Assembly (NCBI RefSeq): GCF_017916295.1
Contig: NZ_JAFMSS010000013.1
Coordinates: 60,915-124,914 of the forward strand
From: Rubellimicrobium arenae
Lineage (GTDB): Bacteria > Pseudomonadota > Alphaproteobacteria > Rhodobacterales > Rhodobacteraceae
DNA: 64,000 nt
Reading direction: 5' to 3'
Shown here in pieces: positions 8,908-17,887 of this stretch; the stretch's first letter is position 1, and each line of letters opens with the position of its first letter. The notes under the pieces were generated by a model that saw nothing but the letters and a program-made list of their open reading frames with translations, made no database searches and was not told the origin of the DNA. Position numbers and translations under genes: made by a program.

Positions 8908-9960
8908 GTGGCACCACGCGTGGTGACGATGAAGGATGTGGCCCTGCGGGCTGGCGTCTCCACGGCGACGGTGTCCAATGTCCTGACCGGACGGAAGGCC
9001 GTTCGGCCGGAACTTCGCGAACTGGTGCAGAAAGCCGTCGAGGAGCTGGATTACCGAACGGATCCCGCTGCATCGTTCCTGCGGAGCGGTCGTTCACGGA
9101 TCATCGCGGCGGTCGTTCCATCCCTCGAAAACCCATTCTTCGCCAGCATCCTTGCGACCATCGAGCGCCTGAGCCAGCAGGACGGGTACGAGCTCATCGT
9201 TGCCAGCTCCGAAGAAAGTCCCGCGATCGAGCGCGCCCGCATACGCTCGCTCGTGCAGTGGAAGCCAGCCGGGTTCGTCGTGCTCCCCAACTCCGCTGAC
9301 CTGCCAGGGCGGGAGGACATCGAAGCTGCGGGAATCCCCCTCATCGTGGCCGACCGTGAGCCCGAGGGGCCGGCCTGCGATCTGGTCGCCATCGACAACT
9401 TCGGTGCTGGCGCCGCTGTGGGGCGGCATCTCATGGATCTTGGCCATCGGTCGCTCGCGGTATGCGCGCCGTTCCTTGCCGTCCGCAACATCCAGGAACG
9501 GATCGCTGGCGTAGCCCAGGTCGCGGCTGAGGTGGGGGCGTCCCTGGTCCAGATCGAGACCGGCTCCGGCGGTACCCTGGGGGTTCTCCCCGACAGTGCC
9601 GAGGCCAGTCTGTCCGGGGTGACGGCGGTGATCGCCCTGACGAACACGACAACCCTGCAGATCCTGGCCGCCCTGACCCGGGCAGGGCGCAGTGTCCCGG
9701 GCAACGTGTCCCTGGTCGGCTTTGACGACTACCCCTGGATGCTGGTGGCACGGCCGTCGGTCACCGCGGTCCGCCAGCCCGTGGGCGCCATGGGCGGATC
9801 GATCTGGGCTCGGCTCCAGGAGCGCATCGGTGGTGCCAGCGATCCGCCGTCGCGTCGAACGCATACGGCCGAACTTATCCTGCGGGAATCGACGGCCCCA
9901 CCATCCGGAGGAGTCCCGGTGCGACCCCGCTCAAGGCGAGCGGCGATTTCGGAGTCCTGA
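8908..9960 (+). CDS. LacI-family transcriptional repressor of the sugar/polyol operon
   Basis: 350 residues from a GTG at 8908 placed 7 bases after GGGGAGGAGC; upstream in-frame codons have no such site. The N-terminal helix-turn-helix (MKDVALRAGVSTATVSNVL, about residues 8-26) and hinge (PAASFLRSGRS) are typical. The periplasmic-binding-protein-like effector domain follows (IIAAVVPSLENPFFASIL, then GRHLMDLGHRS, then LVGFDDYPWMLVARPSVTAV). Such proteins repress sugar operons until the sugar or its phosphate binds. It is the first gene of the cluster, 50 bases ahead of the binding-protein gene. Two AANCGNTT operators lie in its own promoter, consistent with local control. Confidence 0.9.
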   Translation: MAPRVVTMKDVALRAGVSTATVSNVLTGRKAVRPELRELVQKAVEELDYRTDPAASFLRSGRSRIIAAVVPSLENPFFASILATIERLSQQDGYELIVASSEESPAIERARIRSLVQWKPAGFVVLPNSADLPGREDIEAAGIPLIVADREPEGPACDLVAIDNFGAGAAVGRHLMDLGHRSLAVCAPFLAVRNIQERIAGVAQVAAEVGASLVQIETGSGGTLGVLPDSAEASLSGVTAVIALTNTTTLQILAALTRAGRSVPGNVSLVGFDDYPWMLVARPSVTAVRQPVGAMGGSIWARLQERIGGASDPPSRRTHTAELILRESTAPPSGGVPVRPRSRRAAISES

Positions 9961-10010
9961 CCACACGACAACAGCCACAGAAGGTGGCGCAACCAACGGA
10001 GGAGACCCAC

Positions 10011-11345
10011 ATGCGAACCACGCTGCTCAAGGCCAGCACGGCCTTAGTTCTCTGCTCCAGTCCCGTCCTCGCCCAGAACACCAACTGGGACGAGGAGCTT
10101 GGAGACCTGGCCGGAACGACCCTGGCCATCTCCACCATCACTGACCCGTTCATCGACTCCATGCAGCGGACGGCCCCGAACTTCGAGCAGCTGACCGGCG
10201 CCAGCGTGCAGATCGAGGGGTTCGGCTACGACGCGCTCCACGATCGCCAGCTTCTGGGATGCTCTCAGCAGGACGGCTCCACGGACATCCTGGTCATGGA
10301 CGGGATCTGGATGGGCGAGTTCGTCGAGGCGGGATGCCTCGAACCTCTCGAGGATCGCATCGCCCAGAACGAGGAGCAGATCGCCTGGAGCGACTTCACC
10401 GACACGGGGGCCGCCCAGGCCAGCTGGGAGGGCCAGCGCTACTGCATGCCCATCGGCATCTACTACGGGCTGCTGTTCTACCGGACCGACCTTTTCGAGC
10501 AGGCCGGCCTGAAGGTTCCCGAGACCTTCGATGAACTCAAGCAGGCTGCGGACTTCTTCACGGACAACCCCGACTTCCCTGGGGTCTATGGCTATGCCAT
10601 GAACAACCAGCGGGGTGCGGCCGCAGGGCAGCAGTACTTCGAATGGATCTTCTCCGCCGGCGGCAGCCCGTGGGCATCCAACACGCTCGGGGCCGAGGAT
10701 CCCTATGCGGACCTCACCCCGACAATGAACGACAAGACCTCGGTGGATCTGGTGCAGTTCTTCAAGGACATGACCGCCTACGGCCCCCCGGGGGTGGAAA
10801 GCTACGCCTGGGACGAACGCGCGACCGGCTTCGCCAACGGCTCACTGGCCATGATCAACGACTGGTCGGTGCGGGCGCAGATCGCGAACGACCCCTCCAC
10901 AAGCCAGATCGCCGGCAAGTTCGCGGCTGCCCTGATGCCCCACGCCGAGGGGGCCCAGACCGTGTCGCCGGTCGGCGGGTGGGTGATGTGCCTCAATGCC
11001 CATTCCGAGCAGAAGGATGCGGCGTGGGACTTCATCCGTTGGTTCGCGTCCCCCGAGGTGCACCGCCAATATGTTCTGGAAGGCGGCCCGCCGAGCCGGG
11101 TTTCCGCCATGCAGGACAAGGAGGTCCAGGCCAAGTATCCCTGGACGGTGCAGTTGGACCAGGCGCGCCAGAACGCTTGGGGTGACGTGCGCCCGCGCCA
11201 TGCGCTGACCTTCCAGATGATCGACGTGATCGGGACGGAGGTGAACAGGGCCATCATCGGCGAGGTTTCGCCCCAGGAGGCCATGGACAGCGCCAACGAG
11301 CAGGTCACGCAGATGCTCAGGCAGAACGGGCTGCTCGCCAACTGA
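10011..11345 (+). CDS. ABC transporter substrate-binding protein, family 1 (sugar/polyol)
   Basis: 444 residues. The ATG at 10011 follows GGAGGAG and opens a signal peptide (MRTTLLKASTALVLCSSPVLA). The mature protein matches family-1 extracellular solute-binding proteins of the UgpB/MalE/SmoE kind. It has 'NFEQLTGASVQIEGFGYDAL' near the N-terminus, an internal YGLLFYRTDLFEQAGLKVPETFDEL hinge segment and a GGWVMCLNAHSEQKDAAWDFIRW segment near the C-terminus. It captures the substrate in the periplasm and delivers it to the two permeases encoded next. Neighbouring epimerase and SDR genes suggest a ketose or sugar alcohol, but the ligand cannot be read directly. A stable hairpin separates it from the permease gene. 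Confidence 0.9.
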   Translation: MRTTLLKASTALVLCSSPVLAQNTNWDEELGDLAGTTLAISTITDPFIDSMQRTAPNFEQLTGASVQIEGFGYDALHDRQLLGCSQQDGSTDILVMDGIWMGEFVEAGCLEPLEDRIAQNEEQIAWSDFTDTGAAQASWEGQRYCMPIGIYYGLLFYRTDLFEQAGLKVPETFDELKQAADFFTDNPDFPGVYGYAMNNQRGAAAGQQYFEWIFSAGGSPWASNTLGAEDPYADLTPTMNDKTSVDLVQFFKDMTAYGPPGVESYAWDERATGFANGSLAMINDWSVRAQIANDPSTSQIAGKFAAALMPHAEGAQTVSPVGGWVMCLNAHSEQKDAAWDFIRWFASPEVHRQYVLEGGPPSRVSAMQDKEVQAKYPWTVQLDQARQNAWGDVRPRHALTFQMIDVIGTEVNRAIIGEVSPQEAMDSANEQVTQMLRQNGLLAN

Positions 11346-11390
11346 TCCTTGCCCTTGTGGTCCGTCGAACGACCTGACGGGCCGCGCGGT

Positions 11391-11419
11391 CCCTGCCTGC
11401 CTTCTCCCAGCAGGCAGGG
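11391..11419 (+). promoter_or_regulatory. Intercistronic hairpin between binding protein and permease genes
   Basis: CCCTGCCTGC (11391-11400) and GCAGGCAGGG (11410-11419) form a perfect 10-bp stem with a 9-base loop in the 99-bp gap after the binding-protein stop. No T-tract follows. In mal-type operons such hairpins protect the upstream message or partly attenuate the downstream genes, which raises binding protein over permease. That role is inferred here. Confidence 0.6.
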
Positions 11420-11444
11420 CCTGCCCCTTCAAAGGAGGACGCGC

Positions 11445-12410
11445 ATGTCTTCGATCGATCCCTTCGTGGAGCGCGGGCCGAAGGCCACCGCTCTTTCGGC
11501 TTCGGCGCCCATGAGGCGCCATCAGCCGCGCTTGTGGTCGGGCGACCGCTTCCAGACAGGCCTGTTCCTCTGGCCCACCTGCCTGTTCCTGCTGGTTCTG
11601 ACGCTTTTCCCGTTCATCTATTCGGTCTGGCTGTCGCTTCACTTCGTGCGGCTGACGGCCCTGCATCGCAAGGTCTGGGCGGGTCTCGACAACTATGCGA
11701 GCCTGCTCACCGACCAGATGTTCCTCGCCGCTCTGCGGAACACCGCCCTCCTGGCCGTCTCTTCGATCACGGTCGAGGTCGTCCTGGGCTTCGCGGTCGC
11801 CAAGGTCTTCTATGAGCTCGCCAGCCGCAAATGGGTCAACGGCCTGCGTTCAGCCTATCTGGTTCCGATGATGATCACGCCCATCAGCGTCGGCGTCATC
11901 GCCAACTATGTCTTCAATCCGCAGCTCGGAGTCATCAACCAGCTTCTGGGGGCCGCTGGCGGCAGTCCGGTGCCATGGTTCGGCGACCCGGTCTGGGCCC
12001 GCATCTCGATCCTGCTGATCAGCGTGTGGCAGTGGACCCCGTTCGTGGCCATGCTGATCCTGGCTGGGCTGATGTCCATCCGGAAGGATATCTTGGAAGC
12101 GGCCCGGGTCGATGGCGCCCGATGGTGGCATATCCTGTTCCGGATCGAGATCCCGTCGGTCCTGCCCATCATCATGCTCGCCGTGATCCTGCGGTTGATC
12201 GAGGTCCTGAGATACTTCGACGTCATCTACATCACGACGCGCGGGGGACCCGGGGATCGCACCATGGTTCTCACGCTGTTCACCTATCAGCAGGATTTCC
12301 AGTACTTCCAGGTGGGGACGGGCTCTGCCGCCGCCGTCGTCATCCTCATCCTGTCCATCATCGTGACCACCTTCGCGGTCCGCATCCTTCGGAGGATCGA
12401 GAATGCGTAG
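11445..12410 (+). CDS. ABC transporter permease (MalF/UgpA type)
   Basis: 321 residues from the ATG at 11445, preceded by AAAGGAGG. Five or six membrane segments are visible (FLWPTCLFLLVLTLFPFIYSV, ALLAVSSITVEVVLGFAVA, SAYLVPMMITPISVGVIANY and others). The inner-membrane EAA loop (LEAARVDGARWWHILFRIEIPSVLP) that docks on the ATPase is intact. It forms the translocation pore together with the permease encoded at 12403, whose start overlaps this gene's end by 8 bases. The pair belongs to the carbohydrate-uptake-1 class served by the family-1 binding protein just upstream. Confidence 0.9.
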   Translation: MSSIDPFVERGPKATALSASAPMRRHQPRLWSGDRFQTGLFLWPTCLFLLVLTLFPFIYSVWLSLHFVRLTALHRKVWAGLDNYASLLTDQMFLAALRNTALLAVSSITVEVVLGFAVAKVFYELASRKWVNGLRSAYLVPMMITPISVGVIANYVFNPQLGVINQLLGAAGGSPVPWFGDPVWARISILLISVWQWTPFVAMLILAGLMSIRKDILEAARVDGARWWHILFRIEIPSVLPIIMLAVILRLIEVLRYFDVIYITTRGGPGDRTMVLTLFTYQQDFQYFQVGTGSAAAVVILILSIIVTTFAVRILRRIENA

Positions 12411-13224
12411 GAGCCGCATCTCCGACGTCGCCCTCCTGGCGGCGGCCCTGTTCTTCACCCTCATCTCGATCGCGCCGCTCCTCTGGATGGCCTTGGGGGC
12501 GTTCAAGACGACCGCGGAGATGATCGCGATCCCGCCGGTCTGGGTCCCCGACTTCACCTACTGGAGCAACTTCGCCACCCTTTTCACCAAGTACTGGCCC
12601 AACATCGCGAACTCGCTGATCGTGACCCTGGGGGCGACCCTGCTGGCCATGATCCTGGCTCTGCCTGCCGCCTTCGCGCTGTCCACGATGCGGGTGAGGG
12701 GGCGCAACGCAATCGCCGATTGGATCCTTTCCACCCGGATGATGCCTCCGATCGCCGCCGCTGCGCCGTTGTTCATCCTGTTCAGCGCGGTGGGGCTCCT
12801 GGGCAGCCTGCCTGCCATGGTCCTGGCCTATGCCGGCTTCAATCTGCCCTTTGCCATCTGGGTCTCCATGTCATTCTTCCGACAGGTTCCGAAGGAGCTC
12901 ATCGAGGCTGCGCGCCTCGAAGGGTGCAGCTGGTTCCAGGTCCTGACCCGGGTCGCCATCCCGCTCTCGCTGTCCGGGATAGCGACGGTCGCCACGTTCG
13001 TGTTCATCTTCGCCTGGAACGAGTTCATGCTCGCGCTTTTCCTGAGCAACCGCGGGAGCCAGACCTTCCCGGTGGTGATCTCCTCGTTCATCGGAACAGG
13101 GCGCATCTACTGGGATTACATCGCAGCGGCGACGGTCATCCAGTGCCTTCCGCCGGTTCTCTTCGCCGTCTTCATGCAGCGTCACATCGTGTCCGGCATG
13201 ACGATGGGTGCGGTCAAGGACTGA
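12403..13224 (+). CDS. ABC transporter permease (MalG/UgpE type)
   Basis: 273 residues, the usual MalG-like size, with six predicted membrane segments and an intact EAA loop (IEAARLEGCSWFQVLTRVAIPLSLSG). The C-terminal segment HIVSGMTMGAVKD matches the conserved '...GLTAGAVKG' end of the family. Its start overlaps the upstream permease gene by 8 bases, indicating translational coupling. It is the second half of the membrane channel for the sugar or polyol importer of this operon. Confidence 0.9.
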   Translation: MRRSRISDVALLAAALFFTLISIAPLLWMALGAFKTTAEMIAIPPVWVPDFTYWSNFATLFTKYWPNIANSLIVTLGATLLAMILALPAAFALSTMRVRGRNAIADWILSTRMMPPIAAAAPLFILFSAVGLLGSLPAMVLAYAGFNLPFAIWVSMSFFRQVPKELIEAARLEGCSWFQVLTRVAIPLSLSGIATVATFVFIFAWNEFMLALFLSNRGSQTFPVVISSFIGTGRIYWDYIAAATVIQCLPPVLFAVFMQRHIVSGMTMGAVKD

Positions 13225-13314
13225 CGCCGCATGGAGCCGTCCGACCGTGGACCAGGATCCGATCCGCCCGCAAATCGGCCGAGGGGGCTCCGGTCCCGTG
13301 TTCCAGTCATCCGA

Positions 13315-13332
13315 GCCCGGCCCAAGCCGGGC
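13315..13332 (+). promoter_or_regulatory. Small hairpin in the gap before the epimerase gene
   Basis: GCCCGGC (13315-13321) pairs perfectly with GCCGGGC (13326-13332) around a CCAA loop. It lies in the 176-bp gap between the second permease and the epimerase gene, the widest gap in the operon. It may tune expression or stabilise message; there is no T-run for termination. Confidence 0.3.
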
Positions 13333-13400
13333 GCAGCATTCGCAGCAGGGCCGGCAACTTGGGCCCGGGCCCGCATCACCCTTCATCAAGGTAGGACGAC

Positions 13401-14300
13401 ATGACCAACAAGCTCGGATTGCATGCCAACGTCTGGGTGGCCGGCTGGAGCCGGGACGAGGCCGCCCGCGCCATCGCCAAGACGGCGGAGAGCGGATTCG
13501 ACCTCATCGAGATCCCGGCTCTTTCACCCGATCGCCTCGATCCCCAGAACACGAGCCGTCTCCTTGCGGAGGCGGGTGTCGGCGCCACGTTGTCCCTGGG
13601 CCTCGATGCGGCGACCGACATCTCGTCCGGTGACCCGGGCCGGGTCGCTGCCGGCGAGGCCAAGCTTCTCGACGCCATCTCGGTCGGCCGCGACCTTGGC
13701 GTGAGCCACATCTGCGGGATCCTCTACTCGGCGTTCCAGAAATACGACGAGCCGCCCACCGCCGATGGCCTGAAAACCTCGGTCGCCACGATGGCCAAGG
13801 TCGCCGACAAGGCGGCCGCCAGCGGCATCACCTTGGGCATGGAGGTCGTGAACCGGTACGAGACGAACCTCATCAACACCGCGGCGCAGGCGGTCGAATA
13901 CTGCCGTCTGGTCGACGCGCCGAATGTCGGGGTGCATCTCGATGTCTACCACATGCATATCGAGGAGGTGGACCTTGTCGCAGCGATCGAGGAGACCGGC
14001 GATCACCTCGTGTACTTCCACACCGGCGACAGCCACCGGGGCTACATGGGGACGGGTTCGGTCGATCTGAAGGGTGCGTTCCGGGCCTTGGCCCGGATTG
14101 GCTACCAGGGTCCCATCACCTACGAATCCTTCTCGTCCCGCGTCGTCGGCCAGCCACTGACCGGCATCCTCGGGATCTGGCGGGAAACCTGGGAAAGCGG
14201 CGATGACATCGTCGCCCATGCGATGACGTTCACGCGGGCGCAGATGAAAGCCGCCGCCGAGTCGCGTCGCCGCTCCCGTCTGGTCGGAGATGTAGGCTGA
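13401..14300 (+). CDS. Sugar phosphate isomerase/epimerase-fold enzyme, tagatose/psicose 3-epimerase type
   Basis: 299 residues of the xylose-isomerase-like TIM-barrel family. The metal ligands expected of D-tagatose/D-psicose 3-epimerases are in place: Glu148 (GMEVVNRYETN), Asp181 (HLDVYHMHIEE), His207 (YFHTGDSHRGYMGTG) and Glu242 (TYESFSS). These enzymes use Mn or Co to invert C3 of free ketohexoses in the cytoplasm. The same fold also serves other ketose isomerases, so the exact substrate is open. Its place between permease and ATPase genes of a sugar importer, with an SDR dehydrogenase behind it, suggests that the imported sugar or oxidised polyol is epimerised before entering central metabolism. 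Confidence 0.8.
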   Translation: MTNKLGLHANVWVAGWSRDEAARAIAKTAESGFDLIEIPALSPDRLDPQNTSRLLAEAGVGATLSLGLDAATDISSGDPGRVAAGEAKLLDAISVGRDLGVSHICGILYSAFQKYDEPPTADGLKTSVATMAKVADKAAASGITLGMEVVNRYETNLINTAAQAVEYCRLVDAPNVGVHLDVYHMHIEEVDLVAAIEETGDHLVYFHTGDSHRGYMGTGSVDLKGAFRALARIGYQGPITYESFSSRVVGQPLTGILGIWRETWESGDDIVAHAMTFTRAQMKAAAESRRRSRLVGDVG

Positions 14301-15400
14301 TGGGAGCCGTCCAGCTTGTTGGCATCAATAAGAGCTTCGGGACGGCCAAGGTCATCGACGACGTGAGCCTCGACATCCGCGATGGCGAGTTCATCGTCTT
14401 CGTCGGACCCTCGGGCTGCGGGAAATCGACCCTCCTGCGCCTCATCTCGGGGCTCGAGGAGCCCACGTCGGGTCGCGTTCTGATCGCAGGCCAAGATGTG
14501 ACGCAGGCCGCGCCCGCCGAGCGTCAGATCTCGATGGTGTTCCAGTCCTATGCGCTCTACCCCCACATGAGCGTTCGCGACAATATCGGCTTTGGGCTCC
14601 GCATCGCGGGCTTCAGCCGGGAGGAGACGCGGACCCGCGTGGATGAGGCGGCCCGCATGCTGGAGCTGACGCCCTTGCTCGACCGTCGGCCGCGCGACCT
14701 TTCTGGCGGGCAGCGGCAACGGGTGGCGATCGGGCGAGCCATCGTCCGTTCTCCGCAGGCGTTCCTGTTCGACGAGCCTCTCTCGAACCTCGATGCCGCC
14801 CTTCGGGTGCAGATGCGGATGGAGATCATCGGCCTCCACCAGTCGCTCGGGCGAACGATGATCTATGTGACCCATGACCAGGTCGAGGCCATGACCATGG
14901 CGGACCGGATCGTCGTCCTGAGATCGGGACGCGTCGAACAGTTCGATACGCCGATCACCCTTTATGATCGCCCCGCCAACCGCTTCGTGGCCGGTTTCAT
15001 CGGCAGTCCCCGCATGAACTTCATTCCGGTCTCCCTGTCCGAAGGGGAGCTGATCGACGCGGGCGGAGGGCGCATCCGCGTGGAGGGACGCAGCCCGGAC
15101 GAAATGCGTCGGGCCACCGTCCTGGGGGTGCGGCCCGAGCACCTGACCTACGGTTCCGAGGGAGGGGTCTGGTCCGGGCGGATCAGGGTGCTCGAACAGC
15201 TCGGCAGTGACGCGTTCCTCCACGTGACGGTCGACGGGCTCGAAGCTCCTCTCGTGGTCCGCGCCAGCGGAGAGCGGCGTCTTCGCGAAGGCGAGGTGGT
15301 GAGCCTCTCGCCGCGTCCCGGCACCGTTCATCTCTTCGACCAGGACGACCACGCCATTGGTGCGCCGGACCCGGCCTTCCGTCCCAGTCGTGCCGCCTGA
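14300..15400 (+). CDS. ABC transporter ATP-binding protein (MalK/UgpC/SmoK type)
   Basis: 366 residues. Walker A GPSGCGKST is at 36-44, the Q-loop is VFQSYALYPHM, the signature is LSGGQRQRVAIGRAI, Walker B is AFLFDEPLSNLDA, and the switch His is in YVTHDQVEAMTMADR. The C-terminal third (from about 240) is the TOBE/MalK regulatory domain (GVRPEHLTYGSEGGVWSGRI). It powers the two permeases of this operon. The ATG at 14300 overlaps the epimerase stop (TGATG), so the genes are translationally coupled. All catalytic residues look intact. Confidence 0.92.
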   Translation: MGAVQLVGINKSFGTAKVIDDVSLDIRDGEFIVFVGPSGCGKSTLLRLISGLEEPTSGRVLIAGQDVTQAAPAERQISMVFQSYALYPHMSVRDNIGFGLRIAGFSREETRTRVDEAARMLELTPLLDRRPRDLSGGQRQRVAIGRAIVRSPQAFLFDEPLSNLDAALRVQMRMEIIGLHQSLGRTMIYVTHDQVEAMTMADRIVVLRSGRVEQFDTPITLYDRPANRFVAGFIGSPRMNFIPVSLSEGELIDAGGGRIRVEGRSPDEMRRATVLGVRPEHLTYGSEGGVWSGRIRVLEQLGSDAFLHVTVDGLEAPLVVRASGERRLREGEVVSLSPRPGTVHLFDQDDHAIGAPDPAFRPSRAA

Positions 15401-15441
15401 GTTTCGATGGGCCACCTCGATGGCTCTCATGTCAACACAAG

Positions 15442-16212
15442 ATGGATCCAACGATGTATGTGGAACGGCTCTCGCTGACAGGTCGACGCGCGCTTGTGAC
15501 AGGTGCGGCCAGAGGGATCGGCTTCGCCTGTGCCGACGCTCTGAGCGAGACGGGCGCGGAGGTCCTTCTGGCGGACCTGGATGGTGAAGCTGCGCACCGT
15601 GCCGCAGAAGACCTGCGTGGCCGAGGACGGATGGCATCGGGGCACCAGGTTGACGTGACCTCCTCCGTGTCGGTCGAGCGCCTGGTCGAAGAGGTGGGTG
15701 CGATCGACATACTCGTGGCGAACGCGGGTATCGGACGGCCTCCTACGCCCGCCGAGGACATTCGCGACGATGACTGGGCGGCGGTGCTGGCGGTCAACCT
15801 GGATGGCGTGTTCCGGTGCAATCGCGCCTTCGGTCACCAGATGCTCGCTCGGGGGCGGGGCGCCATCGTGAATCTCGGATCCATGTCGGGCGTCATCGTG
15901 AATCGCCCGCAGGGCCAAGCCCATTACAACGCGTCCAAGGCCGCGGTTCACCAGCTGACCAAGAGCCTGGCCGCAGAATGGGCTCCGCGAGGTGTTCGCG
16001 TCAACGCTGTGGCCCCGACCTACATCGAGACGCCCCTCACGGCCCACGCCCATGCGACCGGTCTCGCGAAGGACTGGCTTCGGGACACGCCCATGGGGCG
16101 GCTGGGCCAAGTCGAGGAAGTTGCCTCGGTCGTCCAGTTCCTCGCCTCGGACGCGGCGAGCCTCATGACAGGAGCCGTGGTTCTCGTGGACGGTGGCCTG
16201 ACGCTGTGGTGA
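15442..16212 (+). CDS. SDR-family NAD(P)-dependent oxidoreductase (probable polyol/sugar dehydrogenase)
   Basis: 256 residues, the classical short-chain dehydrogenase size. The cofactor motif TGAARGIG is at 20-27, Asp45 ends beta-strand 2 (favouring NAD), NAG is at 94-96, and the catalytic triad is Ser149, Tyr162 and Lys166 (YNASK). The C-terminal 'LMTGAVVLVDGG' is typical. It is 41 bases downstream of the ATPase gene and probably the last gene of the operon. Such enzymes interconvert polyols and ketoses, which fits the adjacent 3-epimerase. An in-frame ATG at 15454 is an alternative start; neither has a strong ribosome site. Confidence 0.85.
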   Translation: MDPTMYVERLSLTGRRALVTGAARGIGFACADALSETGAEVLLADLDGEAAHRAAEDLRGRGRMASGHQVDVTSSVSVERLVEEVGAIDILVANAGIGRPPTPAEDIRDDDWAAVLAVNLDGVFRCNRAFGHQMLARGRGAIVNLGSMSGVIVNRPQGQAHYNASKAAVHQLTKSLAAEWAPRGVRVNAVAPTYIETPLTAHAHATGLAKDWLRDTPMGRLGQVEEVASVVQFLASDAASLMTGAVVLVDGGLTLW

Positions 16213-16781
16213 GGAAGCTCCTGAGGGACGGGAGGTCCAGCCGGAGGCTTGCCAATGAGTGCCGGAGCAGGAGCGTTCTTGGGTACCATCCTCTTGCGGC
16301 TCCGGCTCTGGATGGTGTGAATGCGACGATCAATCCGGGACAGCGCCCGCTGCGGACCGTGGCGGGCCGCTTGGCCTCATAGGACTGGCAGGGTGGGACC
16401 TCGGGCTGTCCTGAGGTTCCCTCCCAAGACCAACAGCAGCTTCGACGACCCAGGCGCGACTGGGGGCTTCGGTGGCGCTTCGCCGTCTGGAAAGGTCGGC
16501 TTGGAGATCGTCCCGTGACCCAAAGCCCACTCCTTGGCGGAATGGTCGGCTCCGGCTCTCTGCGGCAGCAGCCACAACCTTCTGCACCTGCCGCCTCTTG
16601 GCCCTCCGGTGCCGCCACGACGGGCCGATCAGCCGGGCGGCCTCACGGGGCACCCCAGATGCGCCGCATCGGTTGCTTGCGGACGCTTGGCCCCGCCTCC
16701 CTCGCCGGGAGGCTGAGGCCTCCGCCGTTGACGGCCCGGTCCTCGTGGGACCGGCACCGCCTCGGACCTGTCGGCCAGCGA
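16213..16781. other. 570-bp convergent gap, with a weak hairpin beyond minE
   Basis: No gene is recognised between the convergent SDR and minE stops. CCGGTCC (16736-16742) and GGACCGG (16748-16754) form a 7-bp hairpin about 30 bases beyond the minE stop and could help end the min transcript, although no T-run follows. The remaining frames look like non-coding high-GC DNA. Confidence 0.35.
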
Positions 16782-17072
16782 CTATCGGCGGGGACGGACC
16801 GGGACGGCCTGGGGGACGGGAAGCTCGATATTGATCTCGAGGCTCGATCGATCGTCGTCCCGCTCCATCCGGATGTCGACGGCATTGCTGTCGACCTGCA
16901 TGTGCCGCCGGATCACCTCCAGGATGTCACGCTGCAGGATGGGAATGAGGTCATGCGCTGCGGCATCGGCCCGCTCATGCGCGAGGAGGATCTGGAGGCG
17001 TTCCTTGGCGGTCTGCGCCGTCTGATCCGTTCGGACCTTACGAGGCCGGAATTGAAAGCCGAAGATGCTCAT
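16782..17072 (-). CDS. minE: Cell division topological specificity factor MinE
   Basis: 96 residues. The N-terminal amphipathic membrane-binding segment (MSIFGFQFRPRK) is present. The MinD-stimulating helix and strand follow (AKERLQILLAHERA), then the dimerisation domain (LIPILQRDILEVIRRHMQVD, then INIELPVP). MinE displaces MinD from the membrane and drives the pole-to-pole oscillation that keeps FtsZ at mid-cell. Its ATG overlaps the minD stop (ATGA), as expected for stoichiometric co-translation. It is the last gene of minCDE. Confidence 0.95.
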   Translation of the reverse strand: MSIFGFQFRPRKVRTDQTAQTAKERLQILLAHERADAAAHDLIPILQRDILEVIRRHMQVDSNAVDIRMERDDDRSSLEINIELPVPQAVPVRPRR

Positions 17073-17887
17073 GCCGTTCTCCGGAACAGCCGCTGGAGGA
17101 AACCGGGTCGATCATCTGTATGCAGGCGCATCTCGATCTGCTCGCCGGTGAGCCGGGCGACGGCCTCCTCATAGGCCGTGCCCGCCCGGGATGGCTCATC
17201 GAGAACGATGGGCACGCCGACGTTGGAGGCGCGCAGGACCGCGGGGCTTTCCGGAATGACTCCGAGCAGGGGAATCGCGAGGATCTCGAGGACGTCCTCG
17301 ACGGTCATCATCTCGCCCTTCGAGACCCTTGCCGCGTCGTAGCGGGTCAGCAGCGCATGGGCCTTGACAGGTTCCATGTCGGGCTGCGCCGCCCGGCGGG
17401 TCTTGCTGTTGAGCAGGCCGAGAATGCGGTCGCTGTCGCGCACCGAGGACACCTCGGGGTTCGTCACGACAATCGCCTCGTCCGCGAAGTACATGGCGAG
17501 CTGAGCGCCCTGCTCGATCCCTGCGGGGCTGTCGCAGATGATGTAGTCGAACTCGGTCTTGAGCTCGTCCAGGACCTTCTCCACGCCATCCCGGGTCAAC
17601 GCGTCCTTGTCGCGGGTCTGCGACGTGGGAAGGACCCAGAGGTTGTCCAGGCGCTTGTCCTTGATGAGGGCCTGCTTGAGCTTGGCGTCGCCTTGGATGA
17701 CGTTGATGAAGTCGAAGACGACCCGACGCTCGCAACCCATGATCAGGTCGAGGTTGCGCAGGCCCACGTCGAAGTCGATGACCACCGTCTTGTGGCCACG
17801 TTTCGCGAGGCCCGCGCTGATGGCCGCGGAGGTGGTGGTCTTTCCCACTCCGCCCTTGCCGGAGGTCACAACGATGATCTTGCTCAC
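17069..17887 (-). CDS. minD: Septum site-determining ATPase MinD
   Basis: 272 residues from a GTG at 17887. This start is chosen because CAGGAG lies upstream at the right spacing and the protein then begins MSKIIVVTSGKGGVGKTT as in all MinD proteins; an in-frame ATG at 17935 would add an unconserved tail. The deviant Walker A (KGGVGKTT), the switch I and II elements (DFDVGLRNLD, DSPAGIEQGA) and the C-terminal amphipathic membrane-targeting helix (GFLQRLFRR) are present. It binds MinC at the membrane and is released by MinE. The GTGA overlap with minC and the ATGA overlap with minE show a tightly coupled operon. Confidence 0.96.
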   Translation of the reverse strand: MSKIIVVTSGKGGVGKTTTSAAISAGLAKRGHKTVVIDFDVGLRNLDLIMGCERRVVFDFINVIQGDAKLKQALIKDKRLDNLWVLPTSQTRDKDALTRDGVEKVLDELKTEFDYIICDSPAGIEQGAQLAMYFADEAIVVTNPEVSSVRDSDRILGLLNSKTRRAAQPDMEPVKAHALLTRYDAARVSKGEMMTVEDVLEILAIPLLGVIPESPAVLRASNVGVPIVLDEPSRAGTAYEEAVARLTGEQIEMRLHTDDRPGFLQRLFRRTA

